Shown: positions 10,064-18,797 of the stretch, piece after piece
Numbering within the stretch: position 1 is the first letter of the stretch
How the letters are laid out: each line of letters begins with the position of its first letter
From: Mycolicibacterium sp. CR10
Lineage (GTDB): Bacteria > Actinomycetota > Actinomycetes > Mycobacteriales > Mycobacteriaceae
Length of the DNA: 64,000 bases
Reading direction: 5' to 3'
NCBI RefSeq assembly: GCF_005222675.1
Contig: NZ_STGE01000001.1
Span: forward strand, 19,061 to 83,060
Notes under the pieces: model-generated
What the model saw: only the letters and a program-made list of their open reading frames with translations
Database searches by the model: none
What the model was told of the DNA's origin: nothing
Position numbers and translations under genes: made by a program

Positions 10064-11409
10064 GAGCCGCCCCCGGGTGGACTCATCATGCCGGGCAGCC
10101 CGGCGGCCGGATCGGTCTGCCGACCCGACGGGCCAGGAACCGGCAGCGGGGCTTCAGCTGGTAGCGCCGGCTCGTCGACGGGTGGCGGCGGGGTCTGGCC
10201 CGGCGGCGATGTGCCCGGCGCCAGTGCAGTCTGGGGCGGAATGTAGTCCGGCCGCAGCCAATCTTCGCTGTAGGTGACTTCGTTCGGCCGGGCGCTGGCC
10301 TGGACGAAGGGGTTGACACCGATCGGGGGGAAGTTGTATTGGCGGTTCTTGATGATCGGCGCCAAGTACTGCACACATAATTTCGCTGATTGTTCGTTGT
10401 TCAGTCGCGACGCGGCCTGTACTGCGCCGCACAGGAATGTGATCGGATCCGAGAAGTTGGCGACGTTGAGCGCTCCGGTCAGCGTGCCCTGGGCGGGCTT
10501 GTAAAGGTTGGCGGCGTTGGACAACGTCGTCGGCGCGATATGCAGTAGCTGTTTGATGTCGTCGATGCTGCCCGTCAGTGCCTGTGAGACCGACGCCAAC
10601 TTGTCCGACGTGGTGCCAAGCGTCTCGCGGTTTGCAGCGACGAAGGCCGTCAGGTCGCCCACCACGTCATTGAGGTCCTTGACGGCGTCCCCGACTTCGG
10701 TGGGGTTGTTGGTCAGCAGCCCGGTGACCGCCGCAAGGTTCTGATTTAGCTGACGTATTAGTACCGTGCTGTCCTGCAGCGCAGAGACGAGTGTCGACAG
10801 ATTCTTGACGCTGCTGAAGATATCCGGGCTGTGATCGGCTAGCGCGGACACCGACTGGGACAACCTGATGATCGCGTCGCGGATCGCCGGGCCTTGGCCG
10901 CGCAAGTTGTCGGCGGCGGTGTTGACCAGGGCGCCCAGCGTGCTGACTCCGCCGGGCTCGGTAGGCTGCAGCAGTGTCGTCAGCCGTTCGAGCTGTTGGC
11001 GGAATTCGTCGAACTCCACGGGAACCGCGGTGCGTTCCCTGGGGATGATGGCGTTGTCCTGCATCGTCGGGCCACCCGTATAGCCGGGGGTCAATTGGAT
11101 GGCTCGGGAGGTCACCAGCGTCGGCGACAGAATCACGGCTTTGGCATCGGCGGGCACCGTGTACTTGGCGTCGAACCAAAAGGCGATCTTGACGCGTGTG
11201 GGCTGCGGTTCGATGGCGTCGATCCCGCCTACGCGAACACCCTTGATGCGGACATCGTCGCCGACGAACACCCCGTTGCTGTTGTCGAAGTAGGCGACGA
11301 CGTGAACGCGATCGACCTCGTGTGCCGCGCGCCCCACCGCAATCGACCCGCCCCCAATGAGGCTCACCAAGACGATTGCCAATCCAAGTCTGGTCCGAGA
11401 GTTCGTCAT
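10060..11409 (-). CDS. mceD: MceD, Mce-family subunit
   Basis: 449 aa with an N-terminal membrane anchor (LGLAIVLVSLIGGGSIAVG), the MCE domain around residues 30-115 (VVAYFDNSNGVFVGDDVRIKGVRVGGI), a helical needle region and a Pro-rich C-terminus (GQTPPPPVDEPALPAEAPLP). Translationally coupled to mceC and mceE by four-base overlaps. Fourth subunit of the hetero-hexameric import channel by gene order. Confidence 0.92.
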   Translation of the reverse strand: MTNSRTRLGLAIVLVSLIGGGSIAVGRAAHEVDRVHVVAYFDNSNGVFVGDDVRIKGVRVGGIDAIEPQPTRVKIAFWFDAKYTVPADAKAVILSPTLVTSRAIQLTPGYTGGPTMQDNAIIPRERTAVPVEFDEFRQQLERLTTLLQPTEPGGVSTLGALVNTAADNLRGQGPAIRDAIIRLSQSVSALADHSPDIFSSVKNLSTLVSALQDSTVLIRQLNQNLAAVTGLLTNNPTEVGDAVKDLNDVVGDLTAFVAANRETLGTTSDKLASVSQALTGSIDDIKQLLHIAPTTLSNAANLYKPAQGTLTGALNVANFSDPITFLCGAVQAASRLNNEQSAKLCVQYLAPIIKNRQYNFPPIGVNPFVQASARPNEVTYSEDWLRPDYIPPQTALAPGTSPPGQTPPPPVDEPALPAEAPLPVPGPSGRQTDPAAGLPGMMSPPGGGS

Positions 11410-12734
11410 CGTCTGCCTTGGGGGATCGAGGAATCCGTTAGTCCGGGCGCGACTTCGTCGGGCCCCGGCACGAAGACCGGGCTTGGGGTCGGCGACTGGG
11501 GGGCCTGCTGGCCGGGTGGTGGGGGTGCCGGCGGACCTGGTGGTGGCCCACCTGGCGGAGGCGCCGGTACCGGTTCGCGATAGGGGTACCGGGGATCGCC
11601 CCTGTTTCCGGTGATCGCGTCGGGCAGAGTCAGATTCGGTTCGCCGCCCTGGCCCGTCCGCGGATAGGGAATCGGCAGTGCCGGGGTGCCGGGCTGGCCC
11701 AGTTGGGGGTCGGTGCGCTCGGAAGGTAGGAGCACGTTGGGATCCAGACCGAGATCGGAGAACGCCGCATCGACGAACGGTTGAATGAACTGTCCGGGCA
11801 GTAGGTTGGCGAGGTAGGCGTTGAAGAAGGGGCCCGCTGCGACAGTCTCGCCGAACTGCATTGCATAGGCCGCCAGCCCTTTGATGGACTCTTGGATCTG
11901 AACCTTACGGTTATCGAGGATCGCGAGAACCTCGTTGAGTTTGTCGAGTGCGGGTTTGAGCGTCGTCTTGTTTTCCGCGATGAACCCGGCGATCTGCCGA
12001 CTGAGCTGAGAGACATTCGTCGAGATCTCGTCTAGCGCAGCGCTTTGAGAGCGCAGCTGCGTCAACAACGCATTGGTGTCGGAGACCAGGCGCACGATGT
12101 CGTTGGTGCGTTCGCCCAGCACGGTGGTCGCCTTGGCGGCGTTCGCGAGCAGTTCGCGCAGCCGGGCGTCGCGCTTGTTGAGAGTCTCCGAGAAGCGGGC
12201 GACGCCCGCGACGGCGAGCCGCAGGTCATCGGGGGTGTCTTGGAGTGTCTGGGACAGCACTGTCAGCGACGTTGACAGCTGCTCGGTGTCGAGGCCGCTG
12301 ATGGTGGTCGTGAGGTCTCCCAGAGCGTCCGGCAATTGATACGGCGAGACAGTCCGTTCGACCGGGATGGTGCCGGAGAGCGTCCCGGCGCCGCGAGTGG
12401 TGAGGTCGAGGATCTTGTTGCCGAGGACACTGGTCGTCTTGATCGACGCCTCGCTACGATCGCCCAACCGGATGCCGTCGGCCACCGTGAACTTGACCAG
12501 TACCCACTGCCCGTCGAGGGTGATGCTCTGCACTTGGCCGGCGGGAGCCCCCGACACCCGCACCGAGGCGCCGGTGGTCAGTCCGCCGGCCTCGTCGAAA
12601 TACGCCGAATAGGTCTTGCCGGAGGAGACGAACGGAAGCTTGTCGTAGTTAAGCGCGCCGACGACGAGGGCGGCGGTGGCCACGACCCCGATGGCTCCCA
12701 TGACGATGAAGTTGCGCTCGCCGAAGGCCTTCAT
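11406..12734 (-). CDS. mceC: MceC, Mce-family subunit
   Basis: 442 aa when started at ATG 12734, which overlaps the mceB stop as ATGA; an ATG four codons earlier (12746) is possible but would give a 16-base overlap. N-terminal helix (FIVMGAIGVVATAALVVGAL), MCE domain (TYSAYFDEAGGLTTGASVRVSGAPAGQVQSI), long helical segment, and a strongly Pro-rich tail (PAPPPGGPPPGPPAPPPPGQ). The tail may sit in or beneath the cell wall. Confidence 0.92.
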   Translation of the reverse strand: MKAFGERNFIVMGAIGVVATAALVVGALNYDKLPFVSSGKTYSAYFDEAGGLTTGASVRVSGAPAGQVQSITLDGQWVLVKFTVADGIRLGDRSEASIKTTSVLGNKILDLTTRGAGTLSGTIPVERTVSPYQLPDALGDLTTTISGLDTEQLSTSLTVLSQTLQDTPDDLRLAVAGVARFSETLNKRDARLRELLANAAKATTVLGERTNDIVRLVSDTNALLTQLRSQSAALDEISTNVSQLSRQIAGFIAENKTTLKPALDKLNEVLAILDNRKVQIQESIKGLAAYAMQFGETVAAGPFFNAYLANLLPGQFIQPFVDAAFSDLGLDPNVLLPSERTDPQLGQPGTPALPIPYPRTGQGGEPNLTLPDAITGNRGDPRYPYREPVPAPPPGGPPPGPPAPPPPGQQAPQSPTPSPVFVPGPDEVAPGLTDSSIPQGRR

Positions 12735-13759
12735 TCGGGTGCACACCTGCCGCTATCTTGTCCCGCCAACTTGATGTACACGGGTTGTCCCCCCTTTCCA
12801 TTCACTTTCAGCAGCAAATCGCACAGGTAGAAGGCGAAGTAGTTGCCGTAGAGGCCTTGGCGCAGCAGCACACGGTAGGCGTCGGGCAATGTACGGAGGA
12901 GGTTGTCGAAATAGTCGCGATCTGCGAGCACAGCGGTCGCGGTGCGATCGGTCTCGTGGATCGTTTTCTGCAGCGGTGGTCGTGCTTGTGCGAGAAGGTC
13001 GGCGATCGAGCGGGCAGCCTCGTTGGCGTAGGCCACTCCGTTGCTGATGTCCTGCTTGCGGGCTTGCAGTCCGTGCACGAGCTGCGACAGCGAGTCGATG
13101 GCCTTGCCGAATTGGTCGCTGTGCTGGCCCAGCGATCCCAGCACGGAGTTCAAGTTGACGATGGTTTGCCCGATCAGCTCGTCCCGGTCGGCCAGCGTGT
13201 TCGTCAGCGCTGCGGTCTGAGCCAGGATGGAACCGATCGTGGCGCCTTGACCCTGAAAGGCTGCGATGAGTTGGCCGGTGAGCGTATTCACCTGGGCGGG
13301 GTCCAGCGCGCGGAACAGCGGCCGGAACCCACCGATCACGGCGTCAAGATCCAGCGCCGGCGCGGTGCGATTCAATGGGATCGTCTCGCCGGGCCGCAGT
13401 TTCTTGGTTCCGCCCGCGCCTTCCTCGATCGCCAGGTAGCGGTCCCCGATCAGGTTGTCGTACTTGATGACAGCCCTGCTGCCGTCGGTGAGTACCACCG
13501 AGTCGTCGGCCCCGAACTGGACCTGCACGGTGGAATCGTCTCGGACTGTGAGGTTCTTGACCTTGCCGACCTCCACACCGGCAATACGGACGAAGTCTTC
13601 GCTCTTCAGTCCGCTGACGTTGGTGAAGACGGCGGTGTAGGTCTGTTCGGGCTCGAAGCGCAGCTGCGCGAAGACGGTGATGAGTGCGAATGCGCCGAAC
13701 GCGCACACGACCACGAAGATCCCGAGGCGCCACAAGACGGCCGACACCTTATTCATCAC
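12731..13759 (-). CDS. mceB: MceB, Mce-family subunit
   Basis: 342 aa, the shortest of the six and lacking a Pro-rich tail, as is usual for MceB. Anchor helix at residues about 10-30 (LGIFVVVCAFGAFALITVFA), MCE domain (TYTAVFTNVSGLKSEDFVRIAGVEVGKV), helical region, and a C-terminal Cys pair region. Start is GTG 13759 or the adjacent ATG 13756, both preceded by a GGAGGGGAG site. It begins 57 bases after the mceA stop, the only real gap inside the mce genes. Confidence 0.92.
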   Translation of the reverse strand: MMNKVSAVLWRLGIFVVVCAFGAFALITVFAQLRFEPEQTYTAVFTNVSGLKSEDFVRIAGVEVGKVKNLTVRDDSTVQVQFGADDSVVLTDGSRAVIKYDNLIGDRYLAIEEGAGGTKKLRPGETIPLNRTAPALDLDAVIGGFRPLFRALDPAQVNTLTGQLIAAFQGQGATIGSILAQTAALTNTLADRDELIGQTIVNLNSVLGSLGQHSDQFGKAIDSLSQLVHGLQARKQDISNGVAYANEAARSIADLLAQARPPLQKTIHETDRTATAVLADRDYFDNLLRTLPDAYRVLLRQGLYGNYFAFYLCDLLLKVNGKGGQPVYIKLAGQDSGRCAPE

Positions 13760-13816
13760 GGCGATGCTCCCCTCCGACGGTTGCGGGTATGTGTCGACGA
13801 CTTGCGTGGCCGGCGG

Positions 13817-15160
13817 TCACGGCGGTGTGGGTCCTGGTGACGGCGCCGGCGGCACCCCGGGGTAGAGGGGCGTTCCATCGGGGCCGTACTGAGGTGCGCC
13901 GTAGGGCGGCGCACCGGGATAGGGCACGGGACCGGGTGCCGGGCCGCCCGGGTAGCGGATACTCGGCGGTTCGGGGACCGCCCGAGTCACGGGGAAGTAG
14001 TTGGCGTACCCGGGGAATCCGATGCCGGGATTGGGCCGCCAATCCAATCCGGTGCCGAAGCCGGTGTTGGCGATCAGCTGTCTCACGGGGAAGTTCTTGG
14101 CGACGTCGGGCAGCGAGCCGCACCCGGGCTTGCCGCCTTCCCCGCCCTTGGCGCCGTCGATCGGCAGGTTGTCCGGATATCGGTACGGGTCGTATCCCGG
14201 CAACAGCGCAGCGTCCATGATGAGAGACTTGCCGTTTCCGCCGAGCATGTCGGCATAGCCGCTGTCGAGGGTGGTCTTGGCGCCGACGAACAAGCAGGTG
14301 AGCTCGGGGTTGTACTTCATCAGCAAGTTCGTGGTGGGTTCCAGCAGGTTGACCGCTTTCACCAGATTGTCTTTGCTGGGGCCCAAGAGGCCGACTCCGC
14401 TGCGGGACAGCCCAACGACGTTGAGCAGCAGCGCGTCGAGCTGCTGGGCGTGCGTGGTGACCGTCACGCTCGTCGTGGTCCCGGCGGCCAGGGTGTCGAT
14501 GATGTTTTTTGCCGCGGCGCTGTAGGTGTCGCTGACACCTTTGAGCGCGCGGAAGTCCTCGCGCAACGTGTCGGTGCGTGGATTCAACTCCAGCAGAACC
14601 TCATTGCTCGCGGTGATCGCCTCACCGATCCGGTCACCTTGTCCTCTCACCCCCTCGGCGAGCGCACTGAGCACGGCGTTGAGCTTGAACGGGTCGATCG
14701 CCTTGATCAGCTGCACCACGTTCTGAAACACGGTGTTGACCTCGGTGGCGACGTTCTGTGATCGCAGGACCGCTCCGGCGGACAGCCGCTGCGGGCTGGG
14801 GTTGGGCGGGTAGACAAGATCGACGAACTTCGCCCCGAACAGCGATATGGACTGGATGCGCGCCTCGACATTGGCTGGGATGTACTGGATCTGGGCCGGG
14901 TCGATGTCCAACTGGATGCGTGTGGAATCTCCGCCACTAACCGAGCTGACGTGACCGACCTGCACACCACGCATCTTGACCCGCGAGTTGGGCTCCAGCA
15001 CCAAGCCCGACCGGTCCGCGGTCAGCGTCACCGGCACGGTCGAGTTAAAGGTCCCCCTGAACATGGTCAGACTCAGCACCACCGCCGCGACGATGCCCAC
15101 GACCAAGAACACCGCCCACCACTCGGAGGAGATCCGACGAGCGCCCGTTCCGTGTGTCAC
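13817..15160 (-). CDS. mceA: MceA, Mce-family subunit
   Basis: 447 aa, GTG start just after yrbEB. N-terminal helix (WWAVFLVVGIVAAVVLSLTM), MCE domain (TVPVTLTADRSGLVLEPNSRVKMRGVQVGHV), helical domain, and a long Pro/Gly/Tyr-rich C-terminus (from about residue 390). First MCE subunit of the operon. The paralogous mce number cannot be assigned from sequence alone; context suggests an aromatic or hydrophobic substrate, which is inference. Confidence 0.93.
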   Translation of the reverse strand: MTHGTGARRISSEWWAVFLVVGIVAAVVLSLTMFRGTFNSTVPVTLTADRSGLVLEPNSRVKMRGVQVGHVSSVSGGDSTRIQLDIDPAQIQYIPANVEARIQSISLFGAKFVDLVYPPNPSPQRLSAGAVLRSQNVATEVNTVFQNVVQLIKAIDPFKLNAVLSALAEGVRGQGDRIGEAITASNEVLLELNPRTDTLREDFRALKGVSDTYSAAAKNIIDTLAAGTTTSVTVTTHAQQLDALLLNVVGLSRSGVGLLGPSKDNLVKAVNLLEPTTNLLMKYNPELTCLFVGAKTTLDSGYADMLGGNGKSLIMDAALLPGYDPYRYPDNLPIDGAKGGEGGKPGCGSLPDVAKNFPVRQLIANTGFGTGLDWRPNPGIGFPGYANYFPVTRAVPEPPSIRYPGGPAPGPVPYPGAPPYGAPQYGPDGTPLYPGVPPAPSPGPTPP

Positions 15161-15164
15161 CGCG

Positions 15165-16022
15165 TCACCCCGCGAAGTTGAAGTTGCCGGTCTGGCCGTA
15201 GAGGGCCAGAGTGACCAAGAGAATCACCATTTGCGACGCGATCAGTGACGTCCGGGTCGCACGTCCGACCGCCTCACCCACGCCCGCGGGCCCGCCGGTG
15301 GCGTTGAGTCCGTAATACGTGTGGATCAGCATGATCACCAGAACTTCGGCCACCGTGACGCCGAAGGAGAAGAACACGGCCTGCGGATCGAGGAAGGTAT
15401 CGAAGTAATGGTCGAATACTCCGGACCCTTGCCCGTAGAACACGGTGGTGATGACACGCACCGAGAAGAACGACATCAACAATGCTACGCAATACAGCGG
15501 AACGACCACGATCATGCCGGCGACCACACGGGTTGAGGCCAGGTAGGCGATCGGACGGATGCCCATCACCGCCAGCGCATCGACCTCTTCGTTGATCTTC
15601 ATCGCGCCCAGCTGCGCGGTGGTACCGGCACCAATCGTCGCCGCGAACGCGAAAGCCGAGCTGGCCGGGGTGACCAGCCGAACGTTGACGAAGGCAGAGG
15701 TGAAACCCGCTAACGCTTCCACACCGACCTGAGACATCTGGTTGTAGGCCTGACTTGCCAGGGCGCCGCTGGTCGACAAATTGAGGAAGGCAACCACCGC
15801 AACGGTGCCACCCACGACCGCCAGGGATCCCGCGCCGAGACCTATCGCGGCGATCTGGCGCAGCAGTTCAGCCCGGTAGAAGCTCACCGCCTGGCCGATT
15901 GAGCTGATCGACTGACCGTAGAAACGGGCCTGATCGCCGAGTTCCTTCCACCTGGCCCTCCACCCGCTCAGGGCGCGAGCGGTACGAGGAAGTCTCTGTC
16001 GGAACATGACGCGCGCGCTCAC
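15165..16022 (-). CDS. yrbEB: YrbEB, MlaE-type ABC permease
   Basis: 285 aa integral membrane protein with the MlaE/YrbE permease domain: N-terminal interfacial helix, several hydrophobic segments, and the conserved cytoplasmic loop IGAGTTAQLGAMKINEEVDALAVMGIRPI, equivalent to the EQA-like coupling loop that contacts the ATPase. GTG start overlaps the yrbEA stop (GTGA). With YrbEA it forms the heterodimeric permease of the Mce importer. Confidence 0.94.
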   Translation of the reverse strand: MSARVMFRQRLPRTARALSGWRARWKELGDQARFYGQSISSIGQAVSFYRAELLRQIAAIGLGAGSLAVVGGTVAVVAFLNLSTSGALASQAYNQMSQVGVEALAGFTSAFVNVRLVTPASSAFAFAATIGAGTTAQLGAMKINEEVDALAVMGIRPIAYLASTRVVAGMIVVVPLYCVALLMSFFSVRVITTVFYGQGSGVFDHYFDTFLDPQAVFFSFGVTVAEVLVIMLIHTYYGLNATGGPAGVGEAVGRATRTSLIASQMVILLVTLALYGQTGNFNFAG

Positions 16023-16834
16023 CTCGTGACCTCGAATCCGACCGCGGTGACGATGGCATTGACGACGAACAGCAGTAGGAACGCGATCACAACAGTCTCG
16101 TTGACCGCATTACCCACGCCTGCCGCACCTTTTTGCACCCGCAAGCCCTGGTAGCAGGCGATCAGACCTGCCACGAAACCGAACAGCGAGGCCTTGACGA
16201 GAGAGACGAGGACATCGCTGAGGCCGGTGATCAGCGTCATGCTGGCGACGAACGACCCGGGTGTCACATGCTGGAAGTAGACCGAAAAGAAGAAGGCGCC
16301 CAGGAGGCCAGTCACGGACACGACAGATGACAAGAGGACCGCGACCGTGGTCGTGGCCAGCACCCTAGGGACGACCAGGGAATGGATCGGGTCAAGGCCG
16401 AGTACCCGCATCGCGTCGACTTCCTCGCGGATGGTGCGCGACCCGAGATCGGCGCACATCGCCGAGGCACCGGCACCCGCGACGACGAGGACGGTCACGA
16501 AGGGTCCGATCTGGTTCACCGCGCCCAATGCTGCGCCGGTCCCCGAGAAGTCGGCGGCACCGAATTCGGCGAGCAGCGTGTTGAAGGTGAAGGACGTCAG
16601 GACTACCAGGGGTATCGACAACGTCAGCGCGGGGACCAGGGAAACCCGCGCCACGAACCATGATTGGAACAGAAACTCGCGCCATTGGAACGGTGGTTTG
16701 ACCATCGCCACGAACATGTCCAGCGTCATCGCGTAGAGCCCGCCGATCACGCCGAGTGGTTTCAGCGCCGTGGTGTTCCCCCGCAGCACTGCCGGCAGTT
16801 CGTTGCTCTTGAAACGGAGCGAAAAGTGTTTCAT
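16019..16834 (-). CDS. yrbEA: YrbEA, MlaE-type ABC permease
   Basis: 271 aa, first gene of the mce operon. The conserved loop GASAMCADLGSRTIREEVDAMRVLGLDPI and five or so hydrophobic helices identify it as the partner permease of YrbEB. The ATG at 16834 has AAGG about 12 bases upstream, a poor ribosome site. The 247 bases before it (16835-17081) separate it from the PcaG-like gene on the same strand. I saw no clear promoter there, so read-through from the Rieske operon is possible. Confidence 0.93.
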   Translation of the reverse strand: MKHFSLRFKSNELPAVLRGNTTALKPLGVIGGLYAMTLDMFVAMVKPPFQWREFLFQSWFVARVSLVPALTLSIPLVVLTSFTFNTLLAEFGAADFSGTGAALGAVNQIGPFVTVLVVAGAGASAMCADLGSRTIREEVDAMRVLGLDPIHSLVVPRVLATTTVAVLLSSVVSVTGLLGAFFFSVYFQHVTPGSFVASMTLITGLSDVLVSLVKASLFGFVAGLIACYQGLRVQKGAAGVGNAVNETVVIAFLLLFVVNAIVTAVGFEVTR

Positions 16835-17081
16835 CCGAACATCAATGCCTTCTGATCTGCACGAGACGCATGTTGCGGCTGAGGTCGTTCAGTGCGCTGC
16901 CACCCCGGGAACTGCGTGCGTACTCGGTGGAGATGTCGACCAGCGCCGTTACTCCACGCCATCGCGATCGGCGGAACCGTCGCTGACACCACGCCAGTCC
17001 GACGAGCGCGACCACCTTCTGTCGAAGGCGGCGCCTCGTACGGTGAGGTACTCGTCACCTTCCCGGCGCGCTGACTTCCGG

Positions 17082-17654
17082 TCATCTCGAAGCCTCGGAT
17101 GGCGCCAGGAATACGGTTTCGGCCGTCTCGTTGTTGCTCCGCAGCCCGATATCGAATCGAAGGCCAAGCCGGTCGCGGGTTGCGATCAGGGTTTGCCGCC
17201 GTTCGGCAGGCAGGCTGCGCAGCAGGGGGTCTTTGGCGAGGTGACAGCCCGGATGGTAGGCACGGGTGATCAGCCTGTTGAGACGCGCTGGGGCCAAAAT
17301 CGTCACAAGGACAAACGGCGCGGCACCGGGTGTAGACGGCTGGGGGGGCGCCATGCTGATGCTGAAACAACCCTGTTCGTCCGTGATTGCACGACCGTCG
17401 CCGGTGCCAGGCCAGCCGATGTACCGCAGCAGCGAGCCACTCTTCGCCGGCGCAATGCCGTTGGCGTGAGCGTGCCAGATCTCCACGAGCGCATCGGGAA
17501 CTCCGCGGCCGTCCCCACCGGTGACCACCCCGTGAAACTGGATGGCCGGGGACGAACCGGGCTGTACGGGGTCGGCCCTACGTTCGAACGACGGTGCGCA
17601 GCCACCATTCGGTCCGCTGGGTGGGCCAGGGGTGGCGGCCGTCTTGGTGCTCAT
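17082..17654 (-). CDS. Orphan intradiol dioxygenase-like protein, PcaG-related
   Basis: 190 aa, clearly homologous to the true PcaG at 48110: it shares GRGVPDALVEIWHAHANG, PGAAPFVLVTILAPARLNRLITRAYHPG, LLRSLPAERRQTLIATRD and the C-terminal ETVFL. It lacks the N-terminal GPFF segment of PcaG and starts with a Pro/Gly-rich stretch. PcaG subunits carry no iron ligands themselves and need PcaH; no PcaH-type partner is adjacent. ATG 17654 follows AGGGGG closely. It lies downstream of the Rieske/SCP2 genes and upstream of yrbEA. It may be a scaffold or lone dioxygenase-like protein, or pair with the distant PcaH. Confidence 0.75.
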   Translation of the reverse strand: MSTKTAATPGPPSGPNGGCAPSFERRADPVQPGSSPAIQFHGVVTGGDGRGVPDALVEIWHAHANGIAPAKSGSLLRYIGWPGTGDGRAITDEQGCFSISMAPPQPSTPGAAPFVLVTILAPARLNRLITRAYHPGCHLAKDPLLRSLPAERRQTLIATRDRLGLRFDIGLRSNNETAETVFLAPSEASR

Positions 17655-17872
17655 CCGCGCCCCCTGTCAACTCGGGTCTGCTGTGTTTCGCCGGATCGTT
17701 CAGGTCTGGTGTCGACGTCGCCAAACCGGCCGCCGAATGTGCCAGGTAGGCGCTGGCGCAGAATTGGGTAGGATGTCGGGCGATGCTGTACACGGGTCTG
17801 AATCATGAACCGACCGAAGGCATCTGACCAGAATCGAACCGAGGTCCACGTCGCGACCGCAGGAGCCACAGC

Positions 17873-18271
17873 TCAGTCCCCCCAGACGAGTCCGTCGACC
17901 TGTCCAACGAGGCGAAGTCCGGCGCTCAGCACGGCCATGTGCGCCATGGCAACCTTGATCGGGCCAACGAACTTGATCTTCCGCGTCGCGATCGCGCTGG
18001 CTACGCCAACCTCGCCTTCGGCAACCCGGTGCCACAAGGCCGCTGTCGCGGTCAAGACGAAGTCGGGCTTGCGCCCCTCTATCGGGCGGCCCCCGTAGAC
18101 GGCCTCACCGTCTTTGATCTCCAGTTGCGACACCTGGTCGGTTTCGTCCTGGACGCGCCATTCGATAACCATGGTCAATTCCTTGGCACCGTCCCGGATC
18201 TCGGGCGAGCCATTCCATAGACCGCGATAGGCCTGGGCCCACTCGGGCGACATCAACGCGACGGCACTCAT
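17873..18271 (-). CDS. SCP2-like sterol/lipid-binding domain protein
   Basis: About 132 aa from ATG 18271. An AAGGAG site lies inside the longer reading frame that begins at 18295, favouring this internal start. The body (TMVIEWRVQDETD, then VYGGRPIEGRKPDFVLTATAALWHRVAEGE, then IKFVGPIKVAMAH) matches the SCP2 sterol-transfer fold, a small hydrophobic-ligand-binding domain. It starts 28 bases after the Rieske beta subunit and shares its operon, suggesting it binds or delivers the hydrophobic substrate. A second SCP2-like gene occurs at 32895-33287 inside the phd genes. Confidence 0.75.
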   Translation of the reverse strand: MSAVALMSPEWAQAYRGLWNGSPEIRDGAKELTMVIEWRVQDETDQVSQLEIKDGEAVYGGRPIEGRKPDFVLTATAALWHRVAEGEVGVASAIATRKIKFVGPIKVAMAHMAVLSAGLRLVGQVDGLVWGD

Positions 18272-18299
18272 CGGCAGTTCATCTCCTTCATTCACTGGG

Positions 18300-18797
18300 T
18301 CAGACCGGGTACACCAGGTAGCGCGGCGGGATGTTGTCGACTACCACGAACCTCGACTCGACCAGCGCGGTAGCACCGTCGAGGACGACGATGTCGTCGC
18401 AGTGGCCGCTGACCAGGATCCCGGCCTCGCCGGAGGTGGCGGTATAGGCGACGAGGAGATTGGACCGCACCTTCCAGCGACCGTCGGCGAGCTCCCGCAA
18501 CGCCGTGCGCTGCTGGATGTGCCGGGTGTCATAGGGCTCCACGGTGTCCGCCCAGACTTCCTGGATCATCTTTACGCGGTCGACCATCCGTTCCCGGCAG
18601 TCGTCCATCATGTACGCCAGCGGCAGCCCCTCGCGGACGTTCTCCATGGCGTGCACCTCGTAGGCGCATTCCCGCGCGAACAGGGCGAGCCACGCCGTGA
18701 AGTCCCGTTGGTCGACCGCGCCGGCATAGGCCCCGGCCAGCTCGTCCACCAGGTAGGCGACGTGAACCTGCCGATTTTCGACACTGGAGGTCAGCAA
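18300..18797 (-). CDS. Ring-hydroxylating dioxygenase, beta subunit
   Basis: About 165 aa NTF2/SnoaL-like fold typical of Rieske beta subunits: AYAGAVDQRDFTAWLALFARECAYEVHA near the N-terminus and RWKVRSNLLVAYTATSGE in the core. The frame is open to 18827 but no ATG fits; TTG 18797, with GAGGTG ten bases upstream and overlapping the alpha stop, is the most likely start. The protein supports alpha3beta3 assembly and has no catalytic iron. Confidence 0.8.
   Translation of the reverse strand: MLTSSVENRQVHVAYLVDELAGAYAGAVDQRDFTAWLALFARECAYEVHAMENVREGLPLAYMMDDCRERMVDRVKMIQEVWADTVEPYDTRHIQQRTALRELADGRWKVRSNLLVAYTATSGEAGILVSGHCDDIVVLDGATALVESRFVVVDNIPPRYLVYPV

Noticed and set aside
11460..11580. 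Pro-rich repeats in MceC as a tandem repeat or CRISPR-like array
   Set aside because: The repetition is codon-level low complexity (GGC/CCG-rich) in the protein tail, without regular spacers.
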